From Streptomyces sp. CA-210063 (GTDB lineage Bacteria > Actinomycetota > Actinomycetes > Streptomycetales > Streptomycetaceae), in the NCBI RefSeq assembly GCF_024612015.1, contig NZ_CP102512.1, positions 6,386,001-6,450,000 on the forward strand: 64,000 nucleotides of DNA. Direction: 5' to 3'. A program made the position numbers and the translations under genes. The notes under the pieces are model-generated. The model made no database searches. It had not been told where the DNA came from and saw nothing but the letters and a program-made list of their open reading frames with translations. Positions 43,997-53,428 of this stretch are shown here, in pieces (position 1 is the stretch's first letter; the number at the start of each line of letters is the position of its first letter).

Positions 43997-44017
43997 ATAA
44001 AAACCGCCTCAGGCGGT
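43997..44017 (-). terminator. Intrinsic terminator with the stop codon in its loop
   Basis: On the minus strand ACCGCC, TGA, GGCGGT, then TTTTT: a 6-bp stem whose three-base loop is the TGA stop of the UDP-glucose dehydrogenase gene, followed by a T-run. A compact, well-formed terminator. Confidence 0.8.
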
Positions 44018-45352
44018 CGGTCGCCCCATCGCCCGGTACTTCCAGCCCGCCCGGCGCCACAGCTCAGGATCCAGCGCGTTGCGCCCGTCCAGCACGAGCC
44101 GGGTCGACGCCACCTCGCCCAGCGCCGCCGGGTCCAGTTCGCGGAACTCACGCCACTCGGTCAGGTGCAGCACGATGTCGGCGCCCCGTACGGCCTCGAT
44201 CGCGGAATCGGCGTATCCGAGCGTCGGAAAGAGCCGCCGGGCGTTGTCCATGCCCTTGGGGTCGTAGACGGTGACCTGGCCGCCCTGGAGGTGGATCTGC
44301 CCGGCCACGTTGAGGGCGGGCGAGTCGCGTACGTCGTCGGAGTCCGGCTTGAAGCTGGCGCCGAGCACGGCCACCCGCTTGCCCAGGAAGGACCCACCGC
44401 CCAGCGCCTGCCGCGCCAGCTCCACCATCTGCCCGCGCTGACGCATGTTGATGGAGTCGATCTCCCGCAGGAAGGTCAGCGCCTGGTCGGCACCCAGCTC
44501 ACCGGCGCGGGCCATGAACGCCCTGATGTCCTTCGGTAGACAGCCACCGCCGAAGCCGATACCCGCCCGCAGGAATTTCTTGCCGATCCGGTCGTCGTGC
44601 CCGATGGCCTCCGCCAGCATGGCGACATCACCCCCGGCGGCCTCGCACACCTCGGCCATGGCGTTGATGAAGGAGATCTTGGTGGCGAGGAAGGAGTTCG
44701 CGGAGGTCTTCACCAGTTCGGCGGTCGGGAAATCGGTGACGACGAAGGGCGAGCCCTCGCCGACCGGTGCCGCGTACACCTCGCGCAGCAGCTTCTCGGC
44801 CTTCTCGCTGCGCACACCCACCACGATCCGGTCGGGGTGCAGCGTGTCCTTCACGGCGAAGCCCTCGCGCAGGAACTCCGGGTTCCAGGCCAGCTCGGCG
44901 TCCGCCCCGGCGGGCGCGTGCTCGGCGAGATAGGCGGCCAGCCGGTCGGCGGACCCCACGGGCACGGTCGACTTGCCGACGACGAGGGCAGGGCCCGTCA
45001 GATGCGGGGCGAGCGAGGCGAAGGCCGCGTCGACGTACGACATGTCGCAGGCGTACTCGCCGTGCCGCTGCGGGGTGTTCACACAGACGAAGTGGATGTC
45101 ACCGAAGGCCGCGACCTCGGCGTAGTCGGTGGTGAACCGCAGCCGCCCGCTGGACCCCTCGATCCCCGCGACGTGCTTGCGCAGCAGCTCCTCCAGCCCC
45201 GGCTCGTACATCGGGACCTCGCCGCGCCGGAGCATGTCGATCTTCTCCTCGACGACATCGAGCCCGAGCACCTCGAACCCCAGCTCGGCCATGGCCGCGG
45301 CGTGCGTCGCGCCGAGATAGCCGGTGCCGATCACGGTGATCTTGAGGGCCAT
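44009..45352 (-). CDS. UDP-glucose 6-dehydrogenase
   Basis: A 447-residue enzyme that oxidises UDP-glucose to UDP-glucuronate with two NAD+. The Rossmann start is KITVIGTGYLGATHAAAMAE, and the catalytic Cys (about 271) is in GIGFGGGCLPKDIRAF. AELVKTSANSFLATKISFIN and GASFKPDSDDVRDSPALNV are typical of the family. GDP-mannose dehydrogenase is the closest alternative. ATG 45352 follows AGGAGCACTC. The product would supply uronic acids for envelope polymers, in keeping with the LCP genes nearby. Confidence 0.93.
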   Translation of the reverse strand: MALKITVIGTGYLGATHAAAMAELGFEVLGLDVVEEKIDMLRRGEVPMYEPGLEELLRKHVAGIEGSSGRLRFTTDYAEVAAFGDIHFVCVNTPQRHGEYACDMSYVDAAFASLAPHLTGPALVVGKSTVPVGSADRLAAYLAEHAPAGADAELAWNPEFLREGFAVKDTLHPDRIVVGVRSEKAEKLLREVYAAPVGEGSPFVVTDFPTAELVKTSANSFLATKISFINAMAEVCEAAGGDVAMLAEAIGHDDRIGKKFLRAGIGFGGGCLPKDIRAFMARAGELGADQALTFLREIDSINMRQRGQMVELARQALGGGSFLGKRVAVLGASFKPDSDDVRDSPALNVAGQIHLQGGQVTVYDPKGMDNARRLFPTLGYADSAIEAVRGADIVLHLTEWREFRELDPAALGEVASTRLVLDGRNALDPELWRRAGWKYRAMGRPTA

Positions 45353-45558
45353 GAGTGCTCCTGGGATGTCCGGCCATGAGGTGTCAAACATGATCTGGTC
45401 GTGCGCTGCCTGAGCATAGTCGGGGCGTGTTCGAGCCCTTCACCGGGCAGATTCCCCGCGGGCCCCGGCCTGTCGTCAAGCTCACGTATCACTCACGTGG
45501 GCGGACCTCTAAAATTCGGGTTACTTAACGGTAGTTAGCGTCAGGAGCGTGAGAGACC

Positions 45559-46716
45559 TTGGCCGGATCGGCTGATTTCGACCTGTATCGCCCGTCCGAG
45601 GAGCACGACATGCTCCGCGACGCGATCCGTTCCCTCGCCGAGGCGAAGATCGCGCCCCACGCGGCCGCCGTGGACGAGGAGGCCCGCTTCCCGCAGGAGG
45701 CGCTCGACGCGCTGGTCGCCAATGACCTGCACGCCGTGCACGTCCCCGAGGAGTACGGCGGCGCCGGCGCCGACGCGCTCGCCACGGTCATCGTGATCGA
45801 GGAGGTGGCCCGCGCCTGCGTGTCGTCCTCCCTGATCCCGGCCGTCAACAAGCTCGGCTCGCTGCCCGTGATCCTCTCCGGCTCCGAGGAACTGAAGAAG
45901 AAGTACCTGGGCCCCCTCGCCAAGGGCGACGCGATGTTCTCGTACTGCCTCTCCGAGCCGGACGCCGGCTCCGACGCGGCCGGTATGAAGACCCGTGCGG
46001 TCCGCGACGGCGACCACTACATCCTCAACGGCGTGAAGCGCTGGATCACCAACGCCGGCGTCTCCGACTACTACACGGTCATGGCGGTCACCGACCCCAC
46101 CAAGCGCTCCAAGGGCATCTCCGCCTTCGTCGTGGAGAAGTCCGACGAGGGCGTCTCCTTCGGCGCCCCGGAGAAGAAGCTCGGCATCAAGGGTTCGCCG
46201 ACCCGCGAGGTCTACCTCGACAACGTCCGCATCCCCGCCGACCGCATGATCGGCGAGGAGGGCACCGGCTTCGCCACGGCGATGAAGACCCTGGACCACA
46301 CCCGCATCACCATCGCCGCCCAGGCCCTCGGCGTCGCCCAGGGCGCCCTCGACTACGCCAAGGGCTATGTCCAGGAGCGCAAGCAGTTCGGCAAGCCGAT
46401 CGCCGACTTCCAGGGCATCCAGTTCATGCTCGCCGACATGGCCATGAAGATCGAGGCCGCCCGCGCCCTGACCTACCAGGCCGCCGCCAAGTCCGAGCGC
46501 GGCGACAAGGACCTCACCTTCCAGGGCGCCGCCGCCAAGTGCTTCGCCTCCGACGTCGCCATGGAGGTCACCACGGACGCCGTCCAGCTCCTCGGCGGCT
46601 ACGGCTACACCCGCGACTACCCGGTCGAACGCATGATGCGCGACGCGAAGATCACCCAGATATACGAAGGAACGAACCAGGTCCAGCGGATCGTGATGGC
46701 CCGCAACCTTCCGTAA
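45559..46716 (+). CDS. Acyl-CoA dehydrogenase
   Basis: A 385-residue FAD enzyme. YCLSEPDAGSDAAG is the FAD/substrate motif, and the catalytic Glu is in the C-terminal ITQIYEGTNQVQRIVMARNLP (about 372). QLLGGYGYTRDYPVERMMRDA is the second signature. It makes the 2,3-double bond of an acyl-CoA; chain specificity is unknown. TTG 45559 has GAGAG upstream. A partly palindromic stretch, TTACTTAACGGTAGTTAG (45521-45538), just upstream may be a TetR-type operator. Confidence 0.95.
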   Translation: MAGSADFDLYRPSEEHDMLRDAIRSLAEAKIAPHAAAVDEEARFPQEALDALVANDLHAVHVPEEYGGAGADALATVIVIEEVARACVSSSLIPAVNKLGSLPVILSGSEELKKKYLGPLAKGDAMFSYCLSEPDAGSDAAGMKTRAVRDGDHYILNGVKRWITNAGVSDYYTVMAVTDPTKRSKGISAFVVEKSDEGVSFGAPEKKLGIKGSPTREVYLDNVRIPADRMIGEEGTGFATAMKTLDHTRITIAAQALGVAQGALDYAKGYVQERKQFGKPIADFQGIQFMLADMAMKIEAARALTYQAAAKSERGDKDLTFQGAAAKCFASDVAMEVTTDAVQLLGGYGYTRDYPVERMMRDAKITQIYEGTNQVQRIVMARNLP

Positions 46717-46737
46717 CCCCTTCGGCGCAACCCGTAC

Positions 46738-46765
46738 ACGGCCCCCGGCACCCGCCGGGGGCCGT
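46738..46765 (+). terminator. Terminator after acyl-CoA dehydrogenase
   Basis: ACGGCCCCCGGC (46738-46749) pairs perfectly with GCCGGGGGCCGT (46754-46765) around a 4-base loop, 21 bases after the stop. Confidence 0.75.
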
Positions 46766-46891
46766 CGTCGTGCGGGACGCAGGGGGCGGATTGTTGCCGT
46801 CCGCCCGATGGCGCGCGGGGGCGAGGAGGCGTAGGACGGAAGGGCACGGGGTCCGCCCCGGATCCCGCTCCCACCACCTCCAGGAGGAGCC

Positions 46892-47260
46892 ATGACGCAG
46901 CAGCAGACCCGAAGCATGACCGCGATGAGCAAGGAGATGCAGGACTGTGTCAACGCCTGCATGACCTGCCACAGCGTGTGCGAGGAGACCATGAGCTCCT
47001 GCATGCAGGCCGGCGGCCAGGCTCAGATGCAGATCATGCGCGCCCTGATGGACTGCGCCGAGATGACCCGTATGTGCGCGGACATGATGATGCGCCGCTC
47101 GCCGCTGTCCGCCGAGATGTGCGCGATGTGCGCCCGCGCCTGTGACATGTGCGCCGAGGCGTGTATGTCCATGCCGGACGACCAGCAGATGATGCGCTGT
47201 GCCGAGGCGTGTCGCCGCTGCTCCGAGATGTGCCGGACGATGGCGGGCGCGACCGCCTGA
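46892..47260 (+). CDS. Four-helix Cys-rich copper-binding (copper storage-type) protein
   Basis: A 122-residue protein very rich in Cys and Met, with repeated CxxxC and CxxC spacing on helices: CVNACMTCHSVC, MCAMCARACDMCAEAC and CAEACRRCSEMC. This is the pattern of copper storage proteins (Csp, DUF326), in which Cys line the inside of a four-helix bundle and bind many Cu(I) ions. No signal peptide, so it is cytosolic. ATG 46892 follows CAGGAGGAGCC. It is 3 kb from the copper operon and may share its purpose. Confidence 0.92.
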   Translation: MTQQQTRSMTAMSKEMQDCVNACMTCHSVCEETMSSCMQAGGQAQMQIMRALMDCAEMTRMCADMMMRRSPLSAEMCAMCARACDMCAEACMSMPDDQQMMRCAEACRRCSEMCRTMAGATA

Positions 47261-47279
47261 CCCGCCGTACGACCCACGG

Positions 47280-47312
47280 CTGAGAGGCACCCCAGCACGG
47301 GATGCCCCTCAG
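47280..47312. terminator. Imperfect bidirectional hairpin between convergent genes
   Basis: CTGAGAGGCACCCC pairs with GGGATGCCCCTCAG with two mismatches, between the copper-storage gene and the LCP gene. Confidence 0.55.
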
Positions 47313-47329
47313 TCAAGCGGTCCGGCGGG

Positions 47330-48631
47330 TCAGTTGCTCGACACCGTCACCGTCTCGTCGTTCTTCAGCTGCTCCACCAGCTGCTTCACCTTCGCGGTGT
47401 CCCACTGGAGGTTGCCGTTGGCGGAGTTGCCCGAGATCGGCATGTTCATCGACTTGCCGTCGCCGCCCGTCACACCCTTCATCGCCCAGAACATGTCGGC
47501 CAGGTCGAACAGACCCATGTCCTTGTCGACGATCAGGGTGTCCAGGCCGGCGCTCATCGTCGGGTACAGCTTGAACGGGTTCAGCACCGTGCTCGGCGTC
47601 GCCGTCTGACTGGCAAGGGCCGCGAGGAACTTCTGCTGGTTCTTCGTACGGTCCAGGTCGCTGCCCGCGAGGGCGTAGCGGGTCCGGACGAAGGCGAGGG
47701 CCTGCTCGCCGTTCAGGGTCTGATTGCCCGCCTCGAAGTCGGCACCGGACTTGGTGTCCTTCATGCCGCCCTTGGGGATCTCGATCTCCACCCCGCCGAC
47801 CGCGTCGACGATGTTCGCGAAGCCCGCGAAGCCGATCTCCACGTAGTGGTCGATGTGCAGGCCGGTGTTGGCCTCGACGGTACGGACCAGCAGCTCGGGG
47901 CCGTCCTCCGCGTACGCCGCGTTCAGCTTCACCTGGCGGCCGGTGCCCGGGAAGGTCTTGCCGGACTCGGAGCCGACGAACGTCGGTATCTCGACGTTCG
48001 AGTCACGCGGCAGCGAGATCAGCGTCGGGCCGTTGGAACCGGTGTGCAGGATCATCATCGAGTCCGTGCGCTTGCCGTCGGCGGACCCGGTGTGGAGCTC
48101 CTTCTTCTGCTCGTCGGACAGGCCCTCACGGCTGTCGGAGCCGACGATCAGGTAGTTGGTGCCCTCGCCCGCCTCCGGCCGCTCGATGACCTTCGACAGG
48201 TCGACCTCGCGGTTCAGCTTGGAGTCGGCCCAGAAGTACGTGCCGATCGTCGTCGCGAGCAGCACCACGGTGGCCGTGATCGCCGTCACCTTGATACGAC
48301 GCCGCCAGTTCGGCGCGGGGCGCTCCCCCCTGCCGCCGTGGCCGGTGGGACCGCCCGGGCCGCCGGAGCCGTACACCTGGCCGGTGTTGTAGTCGCTGTC
48401 GTACCCGCCGCCGTACTGGTCGGGTCCGTTGCCGTAGCCGTCACCGTACGGATCGCCGTACGACGGCTGCTGGGGCACACCTCCCTGAGGGGGTGCCGAC
48501 GGGCCGCGACGGACCTGGCGCATCACACGCGCCCCGTCGGGCTGTGCGCTCGCGCTGCCGTGTCCGTACCCACCGCCGCGGTAGTCGCCGCCGCGGTTGT
48601 TGCCGGACCATCCCTCGGGCCAATCGTTCAT
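47330..48631 (-). CDS. LytR-CpsA-Psr (LCP) family protein 1
   Basis: A 433-residue envelope protein. The cytosolic N-terminal 115 residues are Gly/Tyr-rich (GGGYDSDYNTGQVYG). One helix (VTAITATVVLLATTIGTYFW) is followed by the LCP domain: YLIVGSDSREGLS, KRTDSMMILH, LISLPRDSNVEIP, LNAAYAEDG, HYVEIGFAGF and FVRTRYALAGSDLDR. LCP enzymes move lipid-linked glycopolymers (teichoic-type acids) onto peptidoglycan. No LytR_C domain. ATG 48631 is used. The last of the LCP genes in this cluster. Confidence 0.93.
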   Translation of the reverse strand: MNDWPEGWSGNNRGGDYRGGGYGHGSASAQPDGARVMRQVRRGPSAPPQGGVPQQPSYGDPYGDGYGNGPDQYGGGYDSDYNTGQVYGSGGPGGPTGHGGRGERPAPNWRRRIKVTAITATVVLLATTIGTYFWADSKLNREVDLSKVIERPEAGEGTNYLIVGSDSREGLSDEQKKELHTGSADGKRTDSMMILHTGSNGPTLISLPRDSNVEIPTFVGSESGKTFPGTGRQVKLNAAYAEDGPELLVRTVEANTGLHIDHYVEIGFAGFANIVDAVGGVEIEIPKGGMKDTKSGADFEAGNQTLNGEQALAFVRTRYALAGSDLDRTKNQQKFLAALASQTATPSTVLNPFKLYPTMSAGLDTLIVDKDMGLFDLADMFWAMKGVTGGDGKSMNMPISGNSANGNLQWDTAKVKQLVEQLKNDETVTVSSN

Positions 48632-48748
48632 GCGGTCCAGTGTGCCGGGTCAGGCTGTGCCCATTACAAGGGTCGATGAAAAACAAAGGCAGGGCTGTTG
48701 CGAAGCTGACACACATTGCACGGATTTGTAAGGGAGCCGGACGCCCGG

Positions 48749-50191
48749 TCACGGGGCGCAGGACACCTCGTCGCCCGTCACCACGCCCGACTCGCCCTGC
48801 TCCGGGTCCTCGGCCCGTACCTTGCGGACTTTCTTGAAGTCCGTGCCGGCGATCACCCTGAGGGTGGGGCCCTGGGCGCGGACGGGGCGTAGTTCTGAGC
48901 CGGGGAGGGCGGCGGCGAGGGACTTGGCGGAGCGGTCCCAGCGGGGGTCGTGGACGACGAGGGTGCGTCGGACGTCGTTCTGCCGGGAGTTGACCGGGGT
49001 CTTCGTCGTGCGGAAGCCGGTGGCGGCCAGCTGGCGGTCCACCTGCTTGCCGAGGCCGGGCACGGTCGTGCCGTTCTCCACCTGCACGTGGATCTGCTGG
49101 GGAGCGACCTCGACCAGGGCGTACCTGCCGCGGGGCTTGTACGGGGCGAGGGGGCGGTCGTCGCGCAGCGCCTTGAACAGGCGGGCCGACTTGGCCTCGT
49201 CCCACTTGAGGGTCGAGCCGATGCCCTTCACGGCGTACCCCATGCGGCCGATGGGCACGGTGGTGAACTCCGAGGAGGCGGGGCTGAGGTTCCGCATCGC
49301 GCGGCCGAGGTCGATCAGCTCGCCGGTGCCGAACTCCTTGTCGGCGCGGACGGAACCGAGGACGGCCTGCGTGATGTCGCGGAACTTCATCGGGTTGAGC
49401 AGAACACCGGAGGAGGTGGCCTGCGCCATCAGGGACGCCATGAACCGCTGCTGGCGCTTCATCCGGCCGAGGTCGGAGGAACCGTCGGCGTGCCGGGAGC
49501 GGACGTACTGGAGGGCCTGGCCGCCGTCCAGCTCGTGGGTGCCGGCGGCGAGGTCGAGGCCGGTGTACGGGTCCTTGAGGGGGCGGGCGGTGCAGATCTC
49601 GACGCCGCCGAGGACGTCGACGGTCCGCATGAAGCTGGTGAAGTCGACCTCGACGTAGTGGTCGATCTTCACCTTGGTCATGTGTTCGACCGTGCGCACG
49701 GTGAGCTGCGGGCCGCCCTCCGCGTAGGCCGCGTTCAGCTTGATCGGGTGGGACCGGAGGGTCTTCCCGGTGGCGCGGTCGGTGTGCTCGGGCGTCTCGG
49801 CGTACGAGTCGCGCGGCAGGCTCACGACGCTCGCACGCTCCCGGTCCTCCGAGATGTGCACGATCATCATCGTGTCCGTGCAGTGGCACGGGGCACCGCC
49901 CAGCCGGTACTTCCGCCGCTGCTCCTCGCTGATCCGGTCGCGGCCGTCGGTGCCGACCAGCAGGACGTTCATGCCGTGGCCCGCCTCGGGGCGGTTCTTC
50001 ATGTCCTTGAAGGCGTCGACCCGGGCGATCTCGTCGTCCAGGCGGGTCACCACCGCGTGCCCGATGCCCGCGGCGGCCAGCACCACCACCGAGAGCGTGG
50101 TCACCGCCCGCATGGCCCAGCTCAGCCGCCGGGGAGGTACGGGGGGCCGGGGCTGCTGCGGGCGGGCTGGGCGGCGGGGCGGCGTGGACAC
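48749..50191 (-). CDS. LCP family protein 2 with LytR_C domain
   Basis: A 480-residue protein: short Pro/Arg-rich N-terminus, one helix (AVTTLSVVVLAAAGIGHAVV), LCP domain (about 70-330: LLVGTDGRDRIS, VVSLPRDSYAE, LNAAYAEGGPQL, YVRSRHADGSSDLGRM) and a LytR_C domain (about 360-460: IHVQVENGTTVPGLGKQ). Where most LCPs have Arg-Ser/Thr-Asp it has PCHCTDTMMIVH, with two Cys flanking His. GTG 50191 suits the GGAGG eight bases upstream; GTG 50200 is an alternative. Likely peptidoglycan-polymer ligase. Confidence 0.92.
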   Translation of the reverse strand: MSTPPRRPARPQQPRPPVPPRRLSWAMRAVTTLSVVVLAAAGIGHAVVTRLDDEIARVDAFKDMKNRPEAGHGMNVLLVGTDGRDRISEEQRRKYRLGGAPCHCTDTMMIVHISEDRERASVVSLPRDSYAETPEHTDRATGKTLRSHPIKLNAAYAEGGPQLTVRTVEHMTKVKIDHYVEVDFTSFMRTVDVLGGVEICTARPLKDPYTGLDLAAGTHELDGGQALQYVRSRHADGSSDLGRMKRQQRFMASLMAQATSSGVLLNPMKFRDITQAVLGSVRADKEFGTGELIDLGRAMRNLSPASSEFTTVPIGRMGYAVKGIGSTLKWDEAKSARLFKALRDDRPLAPYKPRGRYALVEVAPQQIHVQVENGTTVPGLGKQVDRQLAATGFRTTKTPVNSRQNDVRRTLVVHDPRWDRSAKSLAAALPGSELRPVRAQGPTLRVIAGTDFKKVRKVRAEDPEQGESGVVTGDEVSCAP

Positions 50192-50326
50192 GGGGGACAC
50201 CTCCGCGAGACCGGTCAGGGGAAGTCAGGGATCCGTGAGCACCGTAGGGCCCCATGATCCGTGCCTCGTCCCGGCGGCCGGGCGGCGCGCGTCGGTGTCC
50301 CCCGTTCGCGGTAACGTGAGGCCCCT

Positions 50327-51355
50327 ATGAACGCCAAGCCCGACGTGCAGCTCCCCGCCGTGTCTGTGATCATGCCGGTCCTCAACGAGGAGCGGCATCT
50401 GCGCGGAGCCGTCCAAGCGATCCTCGCGCAGGAGTACGCCGGCGAGATGGAGGTCGTGATCGCCCTCGGTCCGTCCACGGACCGCACGGACGAGATCGCC
50501 GCCGAGCTCGCAGGGGAAGACCCGCGCGTCCATACGGTCCCGAACCCCACCGGTCGTACGCCCGCCGCGCTCAACGCCGCGATCGGCGCCTCCCGCCACC
50601 CGATCGTCGTCCGCGTCGACGGCCACGGCATGCTCTCGCCGAACTACATCGCCACCGCCGTACGGCTCCTGGAGGAGACCGGCGCGCAGAACGTCGGCGG
50701 CATCATGCACGCCGAGGGCGAGAACGACTGGGAGCACGCGGTCGCCGCCGCGATGACCTCGAAGATCGGTGTCGGCAACGCGGCCTTCCACACGGGCGGG
50801 CAGGCCGGTCCGGCCGAGACGGTCTACCTGGGCGTCTTCCGGCGCGAGGCGCTGGAGCAACAGGGCGGCTACAACGTGGAGTTCATCCGCGCCCAGGACT
50901 GGGAGCTGAACTTCCGGATCCGCGAGGCGGGCGGCCTCATCTGGTTCTCGCCCGAGCTGAAGGTGTCGTACCGGCCGCGGCCCAGCGTGAAGGCGCTCGC
51001 CAAGCAGTACAAGGACTACGGACGCTGGCGCCACGTCGTCGCCCGCTACCACGAGGGCTCCATCAACCTGCGCTACCTCGCCCCGCCGACCGCCGTCGTC
51101 GCGATCGCGGCGGGCATCCTGGTGGGCGGTCTGCTGACCCCGCTGGGCTACCTCGTCCCCGGCGGCTACCTCGCGGCGATCGTCGCGGGCTCGCTCCCGG
51201 CGGGCAGGGGCCTGCCGCTCAAGGCCCGCCTCCAGATCCCGGTCGCCCTCGCCACCATGCACATGTCCTGGGGCTTCGGCTTCCTCACCAGCCCCAGGTC
51301 CCTGGCGAAGAAGGTCATCGCGTCCCGCCGCCCGGCGGTACTGGCCGAGAGCTGA
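50327..51355 (+). CDS. GT2-family glycosyltransferase, membrane-linked
   Basis: A 342-residue protein. The GT-A domain starts VSVIMPVLNEERHLRGAVQA, with the nucleotide-sugar region VVRVDGHGMLSPNYI (Asp of the DxD-like site) and a late acceptor motif FIRAQDWELNFRIREAGG. The C-terminal part has hydrophobic segments (TAVVAIAAGILVGGLLTPLGYL and onward), so it works at the inner membrane face, probably building a lipid-linked or envelope glycan. It is the only plus-strand gene within the LCP cluster, divergent from LCP 2 and convergent with LCP 3. Confidence 0.92.
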   Translation: MNAKPDVQLPAVSVIMPVLNEERHLRGAVQAILAQEYAGEMEVVIALGPSTDRTDEIAAELAGEDPRVHTVPNPTGRTPAALNAAIGASRHPIVVRVDGHGMLSPNYIATAVRLLEETGAQNVGGIMHAEGENDWEHAVAAAMTSKIGVGNAAFHTGGQAGPAETVYLGVFRREALEQQGGYNVEFIRAQDWELNFRIREAGGLIWFSPELKVSYRPRPSVKALAKQYKDYGRWRHVVARYHEGSINLRYLAPPTAVVAIAAGILVGGLLTPLGYLVPGGYLAAIVAGSLPAGRGLPLKARLQIPVALATMHMSWGFGFLTSPRSLAKKVIASRRPAVLAES

Positions 51356-51360
51356 ACACA

Positions 51361-51410
51361 CGTACGCCATCGGGCCCCTCTCGATCAGGAGAGGGGCCCG
51401 ATGGCGTATG
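51361..51410. terminator. Near-perfect 22-bp bidirectional hairpin
   Basis: Positions 51361-51382 and 51389-51410 pair with one mismatch around a 6-base loop; the inner arms are GCCATCGGGCCCCTCTC and its complement. It starts six bases after the glycosyltransferase stop and ends 11 bases before the LCP 3 stop, so it serves both. Confidence 0.85.
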
Positions 51411-51421
51411 TCCTGCGACGG

Positions 51422-53089
51422 CTACCAGGTGAAGTTGGGGTTGACCTCCATACACGCCTTCTTGTTCGCGCCGTTCAGGGCGTCCGCCGACTTCGGAGTC
51501 GAGTCGTCCTTCTTCTCGGCCTCGTACGCCTTGCCCTCCCGCCAGTCGGCGCCGACGACCAGCGTCACCCCGCTGACGTTCGTGGACTTCTCCACCTGGC
51601 TCAGCGGGATGCCGAGGGCCTCGGCGACCGCCTGGGCGTCGCCCTCCAGCTCGGCGCTCGGGTAGCGCACGACCGTCTTGTCCTCGGCGGTCGCGGTGGT
51701 CCTGTCGGACGAGGCCTTGGCGAAGCCGTCCTCGACGAGCAACTGGGACACCGTGTGGGCCCGGCCGCTGACGGCGCCGAGCGTCGAGGTCATGGTGCCG
51801 TTCTGCACCAGTACACCGATCTCGTCCTTCGCCGCCGCCGGATCGTCGGAGGTCTCGTCCTCGGTGGTGGTCTTCTTCTTGTCCTTGCCGTCCAGCGCGA
51901 TGTCCTCGCGGACCAGCCGGAACAGCTTCTCCGCGTCGCCCTCCTTGGGCACCACACGCGCGCCGACGTACGTGTACGGCATCGTCGTCATCGTGATCCG
52001 GGCCGGCTCGACCTTGCGCAGCTCCGTGCTGAGGTCGTAGAGCTGCGTCACCGTGGCGAGGCCCTCGTCGACGGTGAGCGCCTTCGTGGCCTCCTCGGCG
52101 AGCTTGCGCAGCTTGTTCGGGTTGGTGATCGTGGCGTTCTCGCGCAGCTCGCGGACCATCGAGTTCATGTACATGTGCTGCGCCTTGGCGCGCGCGATGT
52201 CGCTGCCGTCCTCGAAGCCGTACCGGGTGCGCAGCCACTGCAGGGCCTGCTCGCCCTTGATGTACGTGGTGCCCTTCTCCAGCTTCAGCCCGGAGCCGTG
52301 GCCCTGGCCGTCCTTGGACTCGATGTTGTCGGTCACACAGACGGGCACACCGCCGATCGCGTCGGCCATCGAGACCACACCGGAGAAGTCGACCATCATG
52401 AAGTGGTCGATGTGGATGCCGGTCAGCTCCTGCCAGGTGGCGACCGTGCAGCCGGGGCCGCCGCGCCCCAGCGACTGGTTGGTCATCGTCATGGTGCTCG
52501 CCTCGTACACGTCGCCGCTGTCGGGGTCGGTGCACTTGGGTATGGCGAGCAGGGTGTCGCGGGGCATGCTGACCACCGACATGTTGGTGCGGTCGGCGGA
52601 GAGGTGCACCAGCATCTGGACGTCCGCGAGCGGGGTGGCGCCGAAGGTCTCCTTGGCGCCGCCGAGCTTCTGGTTCGCCTCGGTGTCCCGCGCGTCCGAG
52701 CCGATGACCAGGATGTTCAGCGGGGTCTGGCCGGCCGCGTTCGGGGTCGGCTCGGCGATCTTCGTGTCGCCGAGGTTCAGCTTCTCTTTCTTGATGTTGT
52801 CGTTGAGGTGCTGGTAGTAGAGATAACCGGCACCCGCGGTGCCGAGTATCACCACCGCCAGCACCGACGCCGACCAGCGCAGCGCCCGTCTGCGCCGGGG
52901 CCTGCCGGCGGTCTTCGGGCGCCCCCGCCCGTCACCCCCGTGCCGGCCACCGCGCCCGCGCTGTTCGGGAACTCTGACGTCCGCGTCCTCGCCGGACGAC
53001 TCGTCCGGCCCTTCCAGGTTCCCGTCCCGCTCGCCGGGCTCCCCGACGCGCGGTTGCCCCCCGTCCCCGCGCACGTCGCTCCGTACCAT
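51422..53089 (-). CDS. LCP family protein 3 with LytR_C domain
   Basis: About 555 residues from ATG 53089. A basic, Gly/Arg-rich N-terminus precedes one helix (WSASVLAVVILGTAGAGYLYY) and the LCP domain: ILVIGSDARDTEANQ, VVSMPRDTLLAIP, HIDHFMMVDFSG, WLRTRYGFEDGSDIAR. A LytR_C domain follows an acidic linker (IGVLVQNGTMTSTLGAV). The Arg-Asp motif is changed to PLADVQMLVH. ATG 53089 has GGGGAGGGG eight bases upstream; ATG 53176 adds 29 basic residues and has a weaker site. Confidence 0.92.
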   Translation of the reverse strand: MVRSDVRGDGGQPRVGEPGERDGNLEGPDESSGEDADVRVPEQRGRGGRHGGDGRGRPKTAGRPRRRRALRWSASVLAVVILGTAGAGYLYYQHLNDNIKKEKLNLGDTKIAEPTPNAAGQTPLNILVIGSDARDTEANQKLGGAKETFGATPLADVQMLVHLSADRTNMSVVSMPRDTLLAIPKCTDPDSGDVYEASTMTMTNQSLGRGGPGCTVATWQELTGIHIDHFMMVDFSGVVSMADAIGGVPVCVTDNIESKDGQGHGSGLKLEKGTTYIKGEQALQWLRTRYGFEDGSDIARAKAQHMYMNSMVRELRENATITNPNKLRKLAEEATKALTVDEGLATVTQLYDLSTELRKVEPARITMTTMPYTYVGARVVPKEGDAEKLFRLVREDIALDGKDKKKTTTEDETSDDPAAAKDEIGVLVQNGTMTSTLGAVSGRAHTVSQLLVEDGFAKASSDRTTATAEDKTVVRYPSAELEGDAQAVAEALGIPLSQVEKSTNVSGVTLVVGADWREGKAYEAEKKDDSTPKSADALNGANKKACMEVNPNFTW

Positions 53090-53428
53090 CTCCCTGCCCC
53101 TCCCCACCCTGCCGTGCCGACGGGACCGTCCCCGCCTCCTGTTGGACCGCCGAGACCCCGACTCGGATGTACTCATGACCTGTTGAACGCGTCATGAGTT
53201 CCGGTCGGATGACATCGCCGCTCGACCGTCCGCGCCGGCACCGCTCGCGTACGTCCCCTCGGACGCCGTACGCGGATACGGACATGGACACAGGTCGGTA
53301 CGGCGGCACGGCCGCCCGATGACATTCGGAACCGACCGGCCGGGCGCATCCTCGCGCCCGCCCGGTGTTCACCGCACTGATTCACTGCACTCGCGTCCTG
53401 TCAGACGCGTGATGACGCCGTCAGGTCA

